DNA from: Pectinophora gossypiella
Lineage: Eukaryota > Arthropoda > Insecta > Lepidoptera > Gelechiidae
Direction: 5' to 3'
Length of the DNA: 64,000 nucleotides
NCBI RefSeq assembly: GCF_024362695.1
Contig: NC_065406.1
Span: forward strand, 9,982,001 to 10,046,000
Shown here: positions 37,275 to 47,600 of the stretch, piece after piece
Position numbering within the stretch: the stretch's first letter is position 1
Layout: each line of letters starts with the position of its first letter
Made by a program: the position numbers and the translations under genes
Notes under the pieces: model-generated
What the model was told of the DNA's origin: nothing
Databases searched by the model: none
What the model saw: only the letters and a program-made list of their open reading frames with translations

Positions 37275-40200
37275 ATGGCTTCTCTGACATTTGAAAGTTT
37301 AGACGAAGAAGTGAAGGAACTTTTGAAGAACTATAAACATAAAAAAGCTACTGTTTACGAGCCATGTGATCACGAAAACTTCAGAGAATGCTTGATCGGG
37401 CTCAGTGAAGTAAGTTTTCAGTTTAATATTTTATTGAATAAAGTTTTGCTTTAAGCTTATGTGATATTTATTAACACCTTAGGAGCTAGGTCTTCTCAAC
37501 ATAAATTATACCTTCAACCCGCACTTAGACGTCGAAAATGAGACGTTATGTCCGGAAGCTCTGGTGAAACTTATTAACTCTGTGTGGACTTTGCTTCATC
37601 GGCACAAGAATACTGATGAGAAGGCGGAGCGATTAGTGGAGCAGAACCATGTCCTTGAGCATAACAATAAGCAGCTACATGTAAGTATAACTAACAGTAG
37701 TTACCGATTACAGCATTACTGGATAATAACAGGATTAAAGATTGAAGATATAAGTTGTCGGTTAATTAGTTTTGAACTTATTGTAAAATAAGTTCTTTCA
37801 AAAATGTCTTACCTTTTAGGGAGTTATTGGCAGACTGAAAGAGAAGTCAAGTAATGAGAAAAATGAATCAAGAGCCTGTATAGCCACTGCCCAGAGAATA
37901 TCAGACCGCTCTGAAGAAATACTAAAAACACTAACAGAAACACGACAAAAACTCACACAACTTTCAAAACAAAAAGAATCAACAGAGAAGGGGTTAAAGA
38001 ATGAAATAGCAAGACTGAAGCTGGATAACAACAAATTGATGGACAGGCTCAGGAACAAATCTGGTATACTTTCCATTATGATAATCATTATACAATTTGT
38101 TGTGAATTTCTTGCAATGTTCTTGTTTCTTAAGTTTTACAGTGAAAGTAATGTTTTTCTAACAGATTTGACATGGGTAATTAATTCATAATATTGAATTA
38201 ATGATTTATGAGGGATGTTCAATAAAAAGTGAGAATGTGTATGACGCAGCTATCTTTTATAACATATTATGTTAATTTTCGATATAGTCACCTTTTTTCA
38301 GCTATAAAAAGAACAATAATTCGCCGATCTGTCGTAATTGTTTTTTAACTGTTTTATCATTTTTTTGGTCACTGATGTCGTAGGGCATCCAAAGCGAGGG
38401 TTGTCTGTAAAGCAAGTTCTTCCACACTTAAACTCAGCGTACCAATGCGTAACCGTAGAATATGGCGGAGCATTAACCTCTTATGTTCCTCTTATGTCTT
38501 GATTTACCTGTTCCATAGTAACATTTTAATAACACCCCCGACACGTAGGAAAGAAATAACATCTTTAAAAAACAAAAGATAATCAATAACTTTTTATATT
38601 AAGATAAAATATATGTATGCCAGCCAGTATTTGTTTTTTTTTCATCTCATTTTCACTTTTTATTGAACACCCCTCGTATAATACAGTTTTACATGTTTTG
38701 GCCAGGATTCCGACAAAGAAAAAGCCACTAGTGGAAATTTAACACCTAAGAATAAATTCCCACTGCCAACATATAGAAAAATAAACCTAGACCCGCATAA
38801 TCAAATAGATGATGGTGAAAATGACTGGCAGACAATACCAGTGCTCAGACAAAGGAAAAGGATGCGCTCAAGCCCCACACCGCCGCCAACTGATCGTTTT
38901 AATACTCAAAATCGTTTTTCACAACTAAACGTAGATGAAATATCAGAAAAATCAGAAACGATTGCTCCGAAAATTTACAAACCACCACCTATAGTATTGT
39001 ATGGAATAAAGAACATCTCCAAACTCAAGGAGGTCATCGAAAATGTCTTAGATCAATCCCAATACTCATTCAAGATTGTAACGAAAAATCAATTACGTGT
39101 TACAACTGTTAATACCAGTGCCTACAAAAAGCTTATGGAAGTGGTTCGTGAAAAACAACTAATAGGCCATACATTCATTCCTAAAAGTGACAGACCCTAC
39201 AGGATTGTAATTAAAAACTTACACCACTCTACACCAACTGATGCTATAAAGGAGGCCATTGAAAATACGGGAAACACTGTAATTGGCGAAATAATAAACG
39301 CTAGACATGGTTCCGAAAAGACACCTCTCTCAACCTGGTTTGTCAACCTTGCTCCCGGGCCTAACAATGAGATAGTAAAAAATCTGAGATACATATATCA
39401 TACTTCTGTATCGATTGAAGACCCCAAGCGTAAGAAAACAATTCCCCAGTGTAAACGCTGCCAACAATATGGTCACACCAAAAACTACTGTATGCGCCCC
39501 TACAGATGTGTGAAGTGCGCAGAAAACCATAATACAATCGACTGCCCAAAAAAAGATAGAAAACAGCCGGCTAAATGTGCACTATGTCTAGGCGATCATG
39601 CTGCAAATTACAAAGGCTGCAAAGTATTCCAAGAAATACAGAAGAGGAAATTCCATTCAAGAATTACACAGAGTACTGTAACATCACAAAACAAAACGCA
39701 AGAGATGAATGCTTTCACCAAAACTGACCTACCCCACAAAGAAATACAACATGAAAAAAGTATGACGTCAGCAAACCCTGAAATCACATATGCTCAAATT
39801 ACAGCAGGAACTAACCTAGAACTAATCTTAGCCAAACAATCTGAAAAGTTAGATCGTCTCATTGACCAAATGGGAACCCTCATGGGTCTCCTGACAACAA
39901 TTGTCAATAAATTGGTCCACTAAAATGGCAGTTAAAATAGCTACATGGAACATTAACGGCCTTCTTGGGAAGAAACATGAAGTGGAGGCTTTTATAAAAA
40001 TGCACAATATAGATGTCTTACTGGTTACCGAGGCACATCTTACGGCTAAGGTATCATTCCGTCTCGATGGTTATAACACCTATGCCACTTATCATCCAGA
40101 TAACACAGCACATGCAGGCACAGCAGTAATCATCAAACAAAATGTGAAACACCATACACTACCAGAGTACCGAACTCCTAAAATACAAGCCACATCTATA

Positions 40201-42738
40201 TTGATATACGATAAACAGAGTCCTATTACAATATCATCTGTGTATTGTTCTCCAAAACAGAAAAGAAATCCTGAAACAATTGAAGACGATTTTAATAGTT
40301 TCTTTCAAACACTCGGCAATAGAGTAATAGCAGGAGGTGACTGGAATGCTAAACACACTATGTGGGGCTCGCGTCTTACAAACACCAGGGGACGTCAGTT
40401 ATACAAGAGCATACGCCAACAACAATTCGACATTCTGTCGACCGGACAAGCCACTCATTATCCAACAGACTCAACCAAAATCCCGGATCTGTTAGACTTC
40501 TTCGTCTACAAAGGGGTTCAATCTCACTTTCTCGCCATTGAAAGCTGCCTGGATTCTTCATCAGACCATGTACCACAAATCGCAACCTTGAGTTCTACCT
40601 TGATACATCGAACAATTCCTGCTTACTTATACAATAAGCACACAGACTGGGGTGCGTTCTACCAACACCTAAATGAAAACCTAGATCTCAGACTAAGTAT
40701 GAAAACGAAAGAAGACATCGATAGTGCTGCCGAGTACATAACAAAGAACATTCAGGAAGCTGCATGGCTGTGTACTCCAATACCCCGAGTAACATCAAAG
40801 GCACCGTTCAATCAATACATACCAAATGTCGTCAGGGAGAAAATCTTGGAAAAACGGCGCTTACGGAGAGTTTGGCATTGCAGTCGACACCCAGCTGATA
40901 AAAAGGACTTTAATAGAGCTGCGGCAGAGCTTAAAAAACTTTTGATTGATACCGAGAATGAAACGCTGGAAGTACATTTGCAAAACCTAACACCCGCTGC
41001 TCCCACCAAAAACGAATATTCGCTATGGAAAACCGTAAAATGTCGTGAAAAACCTCAATCAGCTCAGCATCCACTCAGAAATGTAAATGGCACGTGGGCA
41101 AAAACAGACCAAGAAAGGGCGGAAGCGTTTGGATTGTTTTTAAGTGGTGTTTTTACGACCAACGAAGATCTTGGTGATAGAGATACGGATCGAGAGGTGA
41201 CATCATTTCTAAAAAGCGATCTCCAGCTTAGTCCTCCTGTACGATGCTGTACGCCTGCAGAGCTCCGTCGGACAATACATGACCTTGAACTCAAAAAAGC
41301 CCCCGGGTTTGACCTAATAACAGCGGAAGTGCTAAGAAACTTACCAAGAAAGGCGCTGGTCTTGATCGTTTCTCTGTTTAACGCAATATTAAGGTCTGCG
41401 TATTATCCAAGTATTTGGAAAGTCTCGCAGATAACAATGATTCCAAAACCTGGAAAGCCGCCACATCTGACGTCCTCATATCGACCCATAAGTCTTCTTC
41501 CGGTTCTGTCGAAGGTGTTTGAGAGAATCTTGGCAACACGACTGAATGAATGTCTCATGGAAGGGTCGCTCATTCCAGAACATCAATTCGGGTTTCGGAG
41601 GCATCACTCAACTATTGAGCAGGTGCATAGAGTGTGTGAGCACGTTAGAAAATCCCTCGAACACAAGAAATACTGTTCAGGAGTGTTCCTCGACGTGCAA
41701 CAGGCCTTTGACAAGGTCTGGCACGATGGCCTAAAGTACAAGCTCAAAAAAACGCTACCACATAATATGTACCTTCTCTTAGAATCCTACCTAGAGAGCC
41801 GCATTTTCTATGTTAAAATCAACGACGCAGTTTCAGACTTCTATGACATCAAGGCTGGAGTCCCCCAGGGATCAGTGCTCGGACCATTGTTGTACCTCGT
41901 ATTCACGGCTGACGTACCTGAGTCAGACAGTGTGATGACGGCTACATTCGCGGATGATACTGCTATCCTGTCATCGGACATTAACGCTGCGACTGCTTCA
42001 AGTAATCTGCAGATACATCTAGACAAGGTCCACACCTGGATGAAAGCCTGGCGTATCAAGGCTAGCGCAACAAAGTCCAACCACATAACTTTTACCTTGA
42101 GGAAGGAAGACTGCCCACCCGTGAAACTTGGCCAAGAGACCATGCCACACAATACAACAGTAAAATATCTCGGCTTTCATCTAGACCGGAAGCAAACTTG
42201 GAAAACACATATCCAAAAGAAACGTGATGAATGTAACCACCGATTTAGGACATTGAAGTGGCTCCTGGGCAGAAGATCACGGCTCTCCGTCGAAAATAAA
42301 ATACTGGTGTACAAAGCGGTACTGAAACCAGTATGGACTTACGGCATTCAGTTGTGGGGTGCTGCAAAAACATCAAATATGGAAATACTACAACGCTTCC
42401 AAAACGGAGTGCTCAAATCAATAGCGCAAGCACCTTGGTTCACTCGCATGGACGAACTTCACGAGTACCTTGGAATGAGGACAGTTAAGCAAGAAATTGC
42501 CACAACTACAAGGCTATACAAAGATCGAATTACTCATCACCAAAACAAACTGGCCCGGAGTTTAAGTGACAACCACTATATGAGACGCCTCAAAAGGATG
42601 CACATATGGGATAACATACAGTAGCACCTTAATGAAGGCAGCCTTCTAATGAGGGGGCCTGTCCTGCATGTTAATAAAACCAAACCATCAAAACTGCTTA
42701 TGGTCAGTCGACCGATCGCATGTTTGGGCACAAAAATG

Positions 42739-42769
<31 letters not shown>

Positions 42770-42992
42770 ATGTTTTATAAATACAATATTCTCTTTGACA
42801 GATGGACATATGTCCTGCAGTGACGTGTGTGATTCAAGTCTGCTGCAGCTACGTGAACGGGAGAGGAAGCAGCGTACAGTCATAGCTCAGCTGCAGAACA
42901 ACAACCAGGACCTCCTGCGTGAAGTCATTGCTTTGAAGGAGGAGCTTATACTTAGTGGTCTCACGGATTTCAACTTCAAGGGAAAAAAATGA
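37275..42992 (+). CDS. ADIP/SSX2IP-family coiled-coil protein
   Basis: In vertebrates SSX2IP (ADIP) links to afadin and alpha-actinin at junctions and works at centriolar satellites and spindle poles. Exons: 37275-37409, 37483-37680, 37820-38063 and 42802-42992, in frame, giving about 255 residues. The N-terminal part (about 1-110) has the family arrangement: CLIGLSEELGLL, then a helical block with ALVKLINSVWTLLHRHK, then a coiled coil with NHVLEHNNKQLHG (to about 190). The last exon adds another heptad segment (ERERKQRTVIAQLQNNNQDL). The protein is much shorter than human SSX2IP (about 614), so either the insect form is short or a longer isoform exists. A Jockey-type LINE fills the last intron. 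AATAAA is at 43767. Family placement is moderate. Confidence 0.7.
38209..38676. mobile_element. Mariner-derived non-autonomous element
   Basis: Terminal inverted repeats GAGGGATGTTCAATAAAAAG and, reversed, CTTTTTATTGAACACCCCTC match with one difference. TA flanks lie at 38207-38208 and 38677-38678. The interior (about 38360-38470) looks like a decayed transposase fragment on the minus strand, but no open frame remains. Confidence 0.65.
38862..39923 (+). CDS. LINE ORF1, Gag-like nucleic-acid-binding protein
   Basis: This encodes the LINE nucleic-acid-binding protein. I start at the first in-frame ATG (38862), but the frame is open from about 38700, so the original start is probably lost. Three zinc-knuckle-like clusters follow one another: CKRCQQYGHTKNYC, CVKCAENHNTIDC and CALCLGDHAANYKGC (together about residues 195-255). 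A PRE_C2HC-type region lies before them, as usual in Jockey elements. The C-terminal part is helical. No internal stop is seen. Confidence 0.85.
   Translation: MRSSPTPPPTDRFNTQNRFSQLNVDEISEKSETIAPKIYKPPPIVLYGIKNISKLKEVIENVLDQSQYSFKIVTKNQLRVTTVNTSAYKKLMEVVREKQLIGHTFIPKSDRPYRIVIKNLHHSTPTDAIKEAIENTGNTVIGEIINARHGSEKTPLSTWFVNLAPGPNNEIVKNLRYIYHTSVSIEDPKRKKTIPQCKRCQQYGHTKNYCMRPYRCVKCAENHNTIDCPKKDRKQPAKCALCLGDHAANYKGCKVFQEIQKRKFHSRITQSTVTSQNKTQEMNAFTKTDLPHKEIQHEKSMTSANPEITYAQITAGTNLELILAKQSEKLDRLIDQMGTLMGLLTTIVNKLVH
39925..42624 (+). CDS. LINE ORF2, endonuclease and reverse transcriptase
   Basis: About 899 residues from ATG 39925. The apurinic-type endonuclease lies at the N-terminus, with WNINGL (about 8-13), TEAHL, GGDWNAKH (about 130) and SSSDHVP (about 212). 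The reverse transcriptase follows, with KPGKPP, SYRPISLLP, FGFRRHHST, GVPQGSVLGP and the catalytic FADDTA (about 668-673). A helical C-terminal region contains WTYGIQLWG. These order as in Jockey, BS and X-type elements. The frame is unbroken, so reverse transcriptase could be functional. Confidence 0.93.
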   Translation: MAVKIATWNINGLLGKKHEVEAFIKMHNIDVLLVTEAHLTAKVSFRLDGYNTYATYHPDNTAHAGTAVIIKQNVKHHTLPEYRTPKIQATSILIYDKQSPITISSVYCSPKQKRNPETIEDDFNSFFQTLGNRVIAGGDWNAKHTMWGSRLTNTRGRQLYKSIRQQQFDILSTGQATHYPTDSTKIPDLLDFFVYKGVQSHFLAIESCLDSSSDHVPQIATLSSTLIHRTIPAYLYNKHTDWGAFYQHLNENLDLRLSMKTKEDIDSAAEYITKNIQEAAWLCTPIPRVTSKAPFNQYIPNVVREKILEKRRLRRVWHCSRHPADKKDFNRAAAELKKLLIDTENETLEVHLQNLTPAAPTKNEYSLWKTVKCREKPQSAQHPLRNVNGTWAKTDQERAEAFGLFLSGVFTTNEDLGDRDTDREVTSFLKSDLQLSPPVRCCTPAELRRTIHDLELKKAPGFDLITAEVLRNLPRKALVLIVSLFNAILRSAYYPSIWKVSQITMIPKPGKPPHLTSSYRPISLLPVLSKVFERILATRLNECLMEGSLIPEHQFGFRRHHSTIEQVHRVCEHVRKSLEHKKYCSGVFLDVQQAFDKVWHDGLKYKLKKTLPHNMYLLLESYLESRIFYVKINDAVSDFYDIKAGVPQGSVLGPLLYLVFTADVPESDSVMTATFADDTAILSSDINAATASSNLQIHLDKVHTWMKAWRIKASATKSNHITFTLRKEDCPPVKLGQETMPHNTTVKYLGFHLDRKQTWKTHIQKKRDECNHRFRTLKWLLGRRSRLSVENKILVYKAVLKPVWTYGIQLWGAAKTSNMEILQRFQNGVLKSIAQAPWFTRMDELHEYLGMRTVKQEIATTTRLYKDRITHHQNKLARSLSDNHYMRRLKRMHIWDNIQ

Positions 42993-44660
42993 TGATGGAC
43001 TACTGAATAACGGATTTTGCATTTACCACTAATATAGATAATTCACTCACTCACTTCAAACGTTAAGGAAAAAAATGTCCCAAAGTTGAGTTTAAGTCAT
43101 AACATAATAGTCTCTGCTAACTAGACATGGTTTTATAATATGTGAAGTACTAACTATTAATAATATGGCAACTAAACAAAGCACAATGCATATTTAAGTA
43201 CAACATTTTTACAAACCAATAATTTTAATAAGATTTTAATTTTGTTACCTATGTATTTGTTGAAAGAAAGAAAGAAACATTTATTACTTCCGGACATCAC
43301 AGACACAGACAGACAGGTACATTACATTTAACACAGGACAGAAACCACACGGAAATCAATAAGTACACAGACAAAAAAAACATCCAAAACAAAAAGAAAA
43401 GCAAACCAAAATCATAAAAACAATAATAATAAAACTAAGTATTCCATGCCGCTGTTGCCATGTATGTGTTAAGGTTTTTATTAAGTTTTTGACTATTAAC
43501 ATTCTTTTGAAGTACCTATATAATTTAATGACTATTTTAATCAGTTACCAGAGTAGAAAATAAGATTATTATGAAAATGATGAATAATTGTTATTAGACT
43601 GTATTATTATGTTTTTCAAGTTAACAAATGGATCTCTATAAAACATGACAATCAGTATTGTGTTAGATCACTTTGACTTAGTATGTATGTGTAGTGCATA
43701 ATGTGCCTTAGAAAGACTGTAATTGAAATTAATGTGATATTCTGTTTCAGTTGATATTGCTTTTAAAATAAACAATTACTTTGTTAAATATTATCTTTCA
43801 TTAGTTAATTAGCAAGTAAATTAAGTTTAGTTTTTAAAAGTATAAGTATGGGTTCATCTAATGGCATTTGCATTGCAATCAAGATTGTAAGGTAATTTAA
43901 AAATATGTTATTTTGTTTTTAGGTAATGGTACTAATTAGTACAAGTATAGACCACCATGGTTTTCCTCTGTGCACCAGGGAAGGGGGTGTGAATTTCTAA
44001 CAACCCTATAACAATACAGGTTGGTGGATGATTTCATAAGAAGACATATATTGTTGGAGATTTCTAATAAAACACCTGTATGTGAACTTTTAAAAGAAAA
44101 ATTGAAGTTATTGTGCCCACCATCGGAGTTCGTACCTGGGACCTTCGTATTCAAGGCATTCTACGACGGGGACATCCCGTTTAAGTGTGTATATGTTTTC
44201 TGTTTAGACTTCTCTTTAATTTGGCAATATTCATAAGGAAGCTTGCAGGGTTTGACCGGAATAGTAAACGACACGGACGAGTGACGTCGATCATTTGTTG
44301 TGAGGTTTGGACAGAACACATCCACAGAATTAATTACGAGCGAGCGCGAGCGGCGCGGGCGGCGGTACTGGCTACCGGCACCAGCGGCGCTGAATCACTT
44401 CGCACTCGACCGCGAAACGGCGCGCGCGCCTCTTGTTCTAATTTAAATTGCGCGTTATCGTAAATGTTTCTACGAGTTTGATAAGATCATTACATCACCG
44501 AACGATAAGGCTCGCCAAGGATCGATTCGTCTTACCGTCAGACATTTAATCACCAACGTTCGATATGGAACGGCAGTAGTGAAACAGTGTTAAAACAATA
44601 GTCCCTGTTGGTAAAGTGTGAATTGTGTGTGATAATTTGTCGGATGTCGCGGCACGCACC
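42993..44660. other. ADIP-family 3' region, LINE tail and RhoL upstream region
   Basis: 43000-43780 is AT-rich 3' untranslated sequence with AATAAA at 43767-43772. Within it, 43260-43440 (ACATTTATTACTTCCGGACA onward) looks like a reversed LINE tail. A GC-rich patch at 44340-44430, rich in CG, lies about 230 bases before the RhoL start and may mark its promoter. The frame at 44021-44236 is unexplained. Confidence 0.45.
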
Positions 44661-44682
44661 ATGGGGACGGCGAAGAGACTGA
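44644..44682 (+). CDS. Short upstream frame overlapping the RhoL start
   Basis: ATG at 44644 opens a 12-codon frame ending at TGA 44680-44682, overlapping the RhoL ATG (44661) in another frame. Its context is weaker than the RhoL start (GCACCATGG). If the leader includes it, it could reduce RhoL translation by leaky scanning. The transcription start is not known. Confidence 0.35.
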   Translation: MSRHAPWGRRRD

Positions 44683-47600
44683 AGATAACAGTGGTCGGGG
44701 ACGGTATGGTCGGCAAGACCTGCTTGCTCTACGTGTATACCAAGAATGAGTTTCCTGAGGAATATGTACCCACAGTGTAAGTTGACGTGTATCTAATTCA
44801 CATTCGTTCCGGTAATGCTGGAGACGTGCAGGTGCGCCGGCGGCGGCGGTGGGTCAGCAGTGCGGCGGGAGGCCGAGCCGCTAGATGAACCTTATCTTTG
44901 TATAATTTGTGATGTCAACTCAGCCGCCGCCGCTACCAGCCGAGGCCGGTTAACGCATTCCTGTGGATTTTACAGTTTTCCTTTTATTGCTCTACGTGTA
45001 TGAGCAAGCGACCATTAGGTACTTTTATTGACTCACTGCAGATTATCCACATTGTATTTAAAATAGGTAGCTTGATAGTAAATACAATCTGTTGTTCTTA
45101 TGAGTCTCATATTCGTTATCAACTTATCGCATACCTACCTTGTAAAATTGTGATCGAAGGTGTTTCAATTTATCGCTAAGTCACTAACTTTATTATAGTT
45201 TAGTGAATCAAATCTACGGTACCTTCCTGAGGAAGTTAAATCATTATTATGAAGGGAAACGATGAGTCGATTTGTAGTAATACGGAAACTTACGTCATTT
45301 TGTGTTTGTACTAGTAGGTATATCATCGAATTTAGCTTGATGACTAACGATCAAGGTGCGAACACTTATCGACAACGACAAACATACTACCTGTTTGTAC
45401 CTAGCATTTAATATGATTTTTATTATGATCAAACCGGCATTGCAATAGGTCAAGGTTCTATCTAAGCAACTTTTAACATAAGAACGAAGACGAGTCGCGA
45501 GAAATTATCTGACTCGAACTAATATCTTGAAATGATAAGATAATGAGGTAGCAACAAATAGAAGACATTTTATTTTACTATTATTTTACTTTTTATCATG
45601 TGCCTAGTTACGAACCTATTGGCAGTGATATAGGTACGTATAATCAATCTCCATAACATGTTTAACAGTTTACGAATTTATGTGTAACTTGTTTCCTTCA
45701 GACGTCTAAACAATAAATCATATTCTATTGATAGTCAGGTCATAAGTATAACGTAACATTGGCAACGAAAATAGGGCTGGTACTGAAATTTCGTATGAAC
45801 AATGTATCGATTATTTAATACAAGTAAGTAATGTAAATGAGTCGTAGATTTTCGCTGGGCACTTGAGCAGGTACTGAGCATTCGAGCTGCACTATTTATA
45901 AAGTCAAATATGTGTCGTGCCATTGTTGTATTGTGTGCGTGGTAGCTTCCTCCTCGGGAGTGGACGCACGCCTACGGTACGCAGACTTCCTTGCAAACTG
46001 TCTCGCGAGTGCCATGGTCCCACGCAGTGCACGCGCAGTCAATGACCGTAGGTTGACACCGCGCTCAATCTAGGTACTATTATAAGTACGAACTAGCCGT
46101 TGCAAATGATGTGTACTAATTGCGGCACTAATTCGTTTCTATAAATAAGTTTCTACAAATTCTTCTTTTACAAATTGTACCCATCCGCCACTCCACTAAC
46201 ATAAATAATTTAAAAAATAGCCTCATGTGTCAGTTACCTTCACATTTTACTACTAATCTTGAACGTAAGCAATCTTAACTCCTATCTTAATAATCTATTA
46301 ATTATCAAAAATCCATTACCTACTTTACATTATATATCTATCTCTATCTACTTAACTGCAGAGCAGCTGCTGCTGCTGCTGTGTAGCAGCGTGGTGGAGT
46401 ATGCTCCATACCCCCTCCGGTTGATTGAAGGGAGGCCTGGTATATAGGCTGTTTATGTTATATACTTAACTAATTAACTACTCTCCATTTCGTACCTATA
46501 CATAAACAATAGTTGGCACTCGTGTTGTTTACACTACGAAGGTCGCCTAGGTAAGTAGGTACGTACCTACTACTATAATTTTACGAAATTTTCATATGTA
46601 TAGGTATGGTAGGTCCAAGCAATTCGAATTCTGAATATTCGGATTGTTCTTGGGATTGTATTTCATACATAAACTCACGCCCGTAATCCCTAATGGGGCG
46701 GGCAGAGCCATAAGTAATCAAAGACAACTTGCAGCCACTGTTGATACGAAGTCCAAAGATGGATATGATGAACCTTATGGTGATAAGGGATCAGCCTATC
46801 GCCCATAACATTAGTCCATCATGTTAGAGGACACATTCCCTCTGTCGGTTTTTACGACATGCCCGGGAAGACAAGCACCTGAACGTGTTCTATGTTTTTT
46901 ATATGCTCCCAGAACAGCATAGAAGCATTGTATTTAGTTTCAATTATAGGTACTATTAGTAGATACGATACCTACACAATGTAATCGTAAGTGCATTGCA
47001 TGAACGTAACCAATCACATACTATAACCAAGGTATTTGATTCCATTCCATTGATTAAATTCAATAATTCTTCAAGAATCAGTGTTTTATGTTATCTACTT
47101 AAGTACAAATAATTTTTATTACAAATAACATAGTCAAATCAACTTATTTTACTTTAACGGCCTCTGCGGTCTAGTGATTGAGCATTGGGCTCATGATCCA
47201 TATTATTGTCCCAACATTACGAGTACAAGCTGATCCGATTGTCCGGAAGTAAGATGACGCGTGCTTCAGAAAGGATTTTAAGCCGTTGGTCCCGGTTACT
47301 AGTTACTAATGTACCATTATAGGACCCTTTCTCGGTCAATAATAACCCTGACACGATTGTTGTTGAGGTTGGTCATCCACCACGAGAAAGAAGAAGAATA
47401 TTGTTGTTACCAATTACTACTGTAGTAGGTACACACTCACTAAGAGCTACGCTTTTGTCGGTGTAGCATTCCTCTCCATGCTACTTCTTAGGGAAAAATA
47501 GAGCAGAGTTTTCCCTCTTGCCTTCTGCTCCGCAGTATTCTATCTGACGCGAGTGGGATGGCGTTAGTCTATTTCAGTACCGTAGTAGGACTCCTGTACT

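Larger units (their letters stand above)
38700..42768 (+). mobile_element. Jockey-clade LINE, nearly complete, with A tail
   Basis: A 4,069-bp non-LTR retrotransposon flanked by CATGTTTT (38692-38699 and 42769-42776), ending in about 30 A residues. Two open frames are arranged TAA-A-ATG (39921-39927), a common Jockey layout. It is probably 5'-truncated, since the ORF1 frame is open to the insertion edge without an upstream ATG. It sits sense-oriented in the last intron of the ADIP-family gene. Confidence 0.92.

Noticed and set aside
44021..44236. Possible coding exon upstream of RhoL
   Set aside because: The frame has no recognised motif or consistent splice partners, and part (near 44120-44150) resembles a reversed, decayed SINE head.
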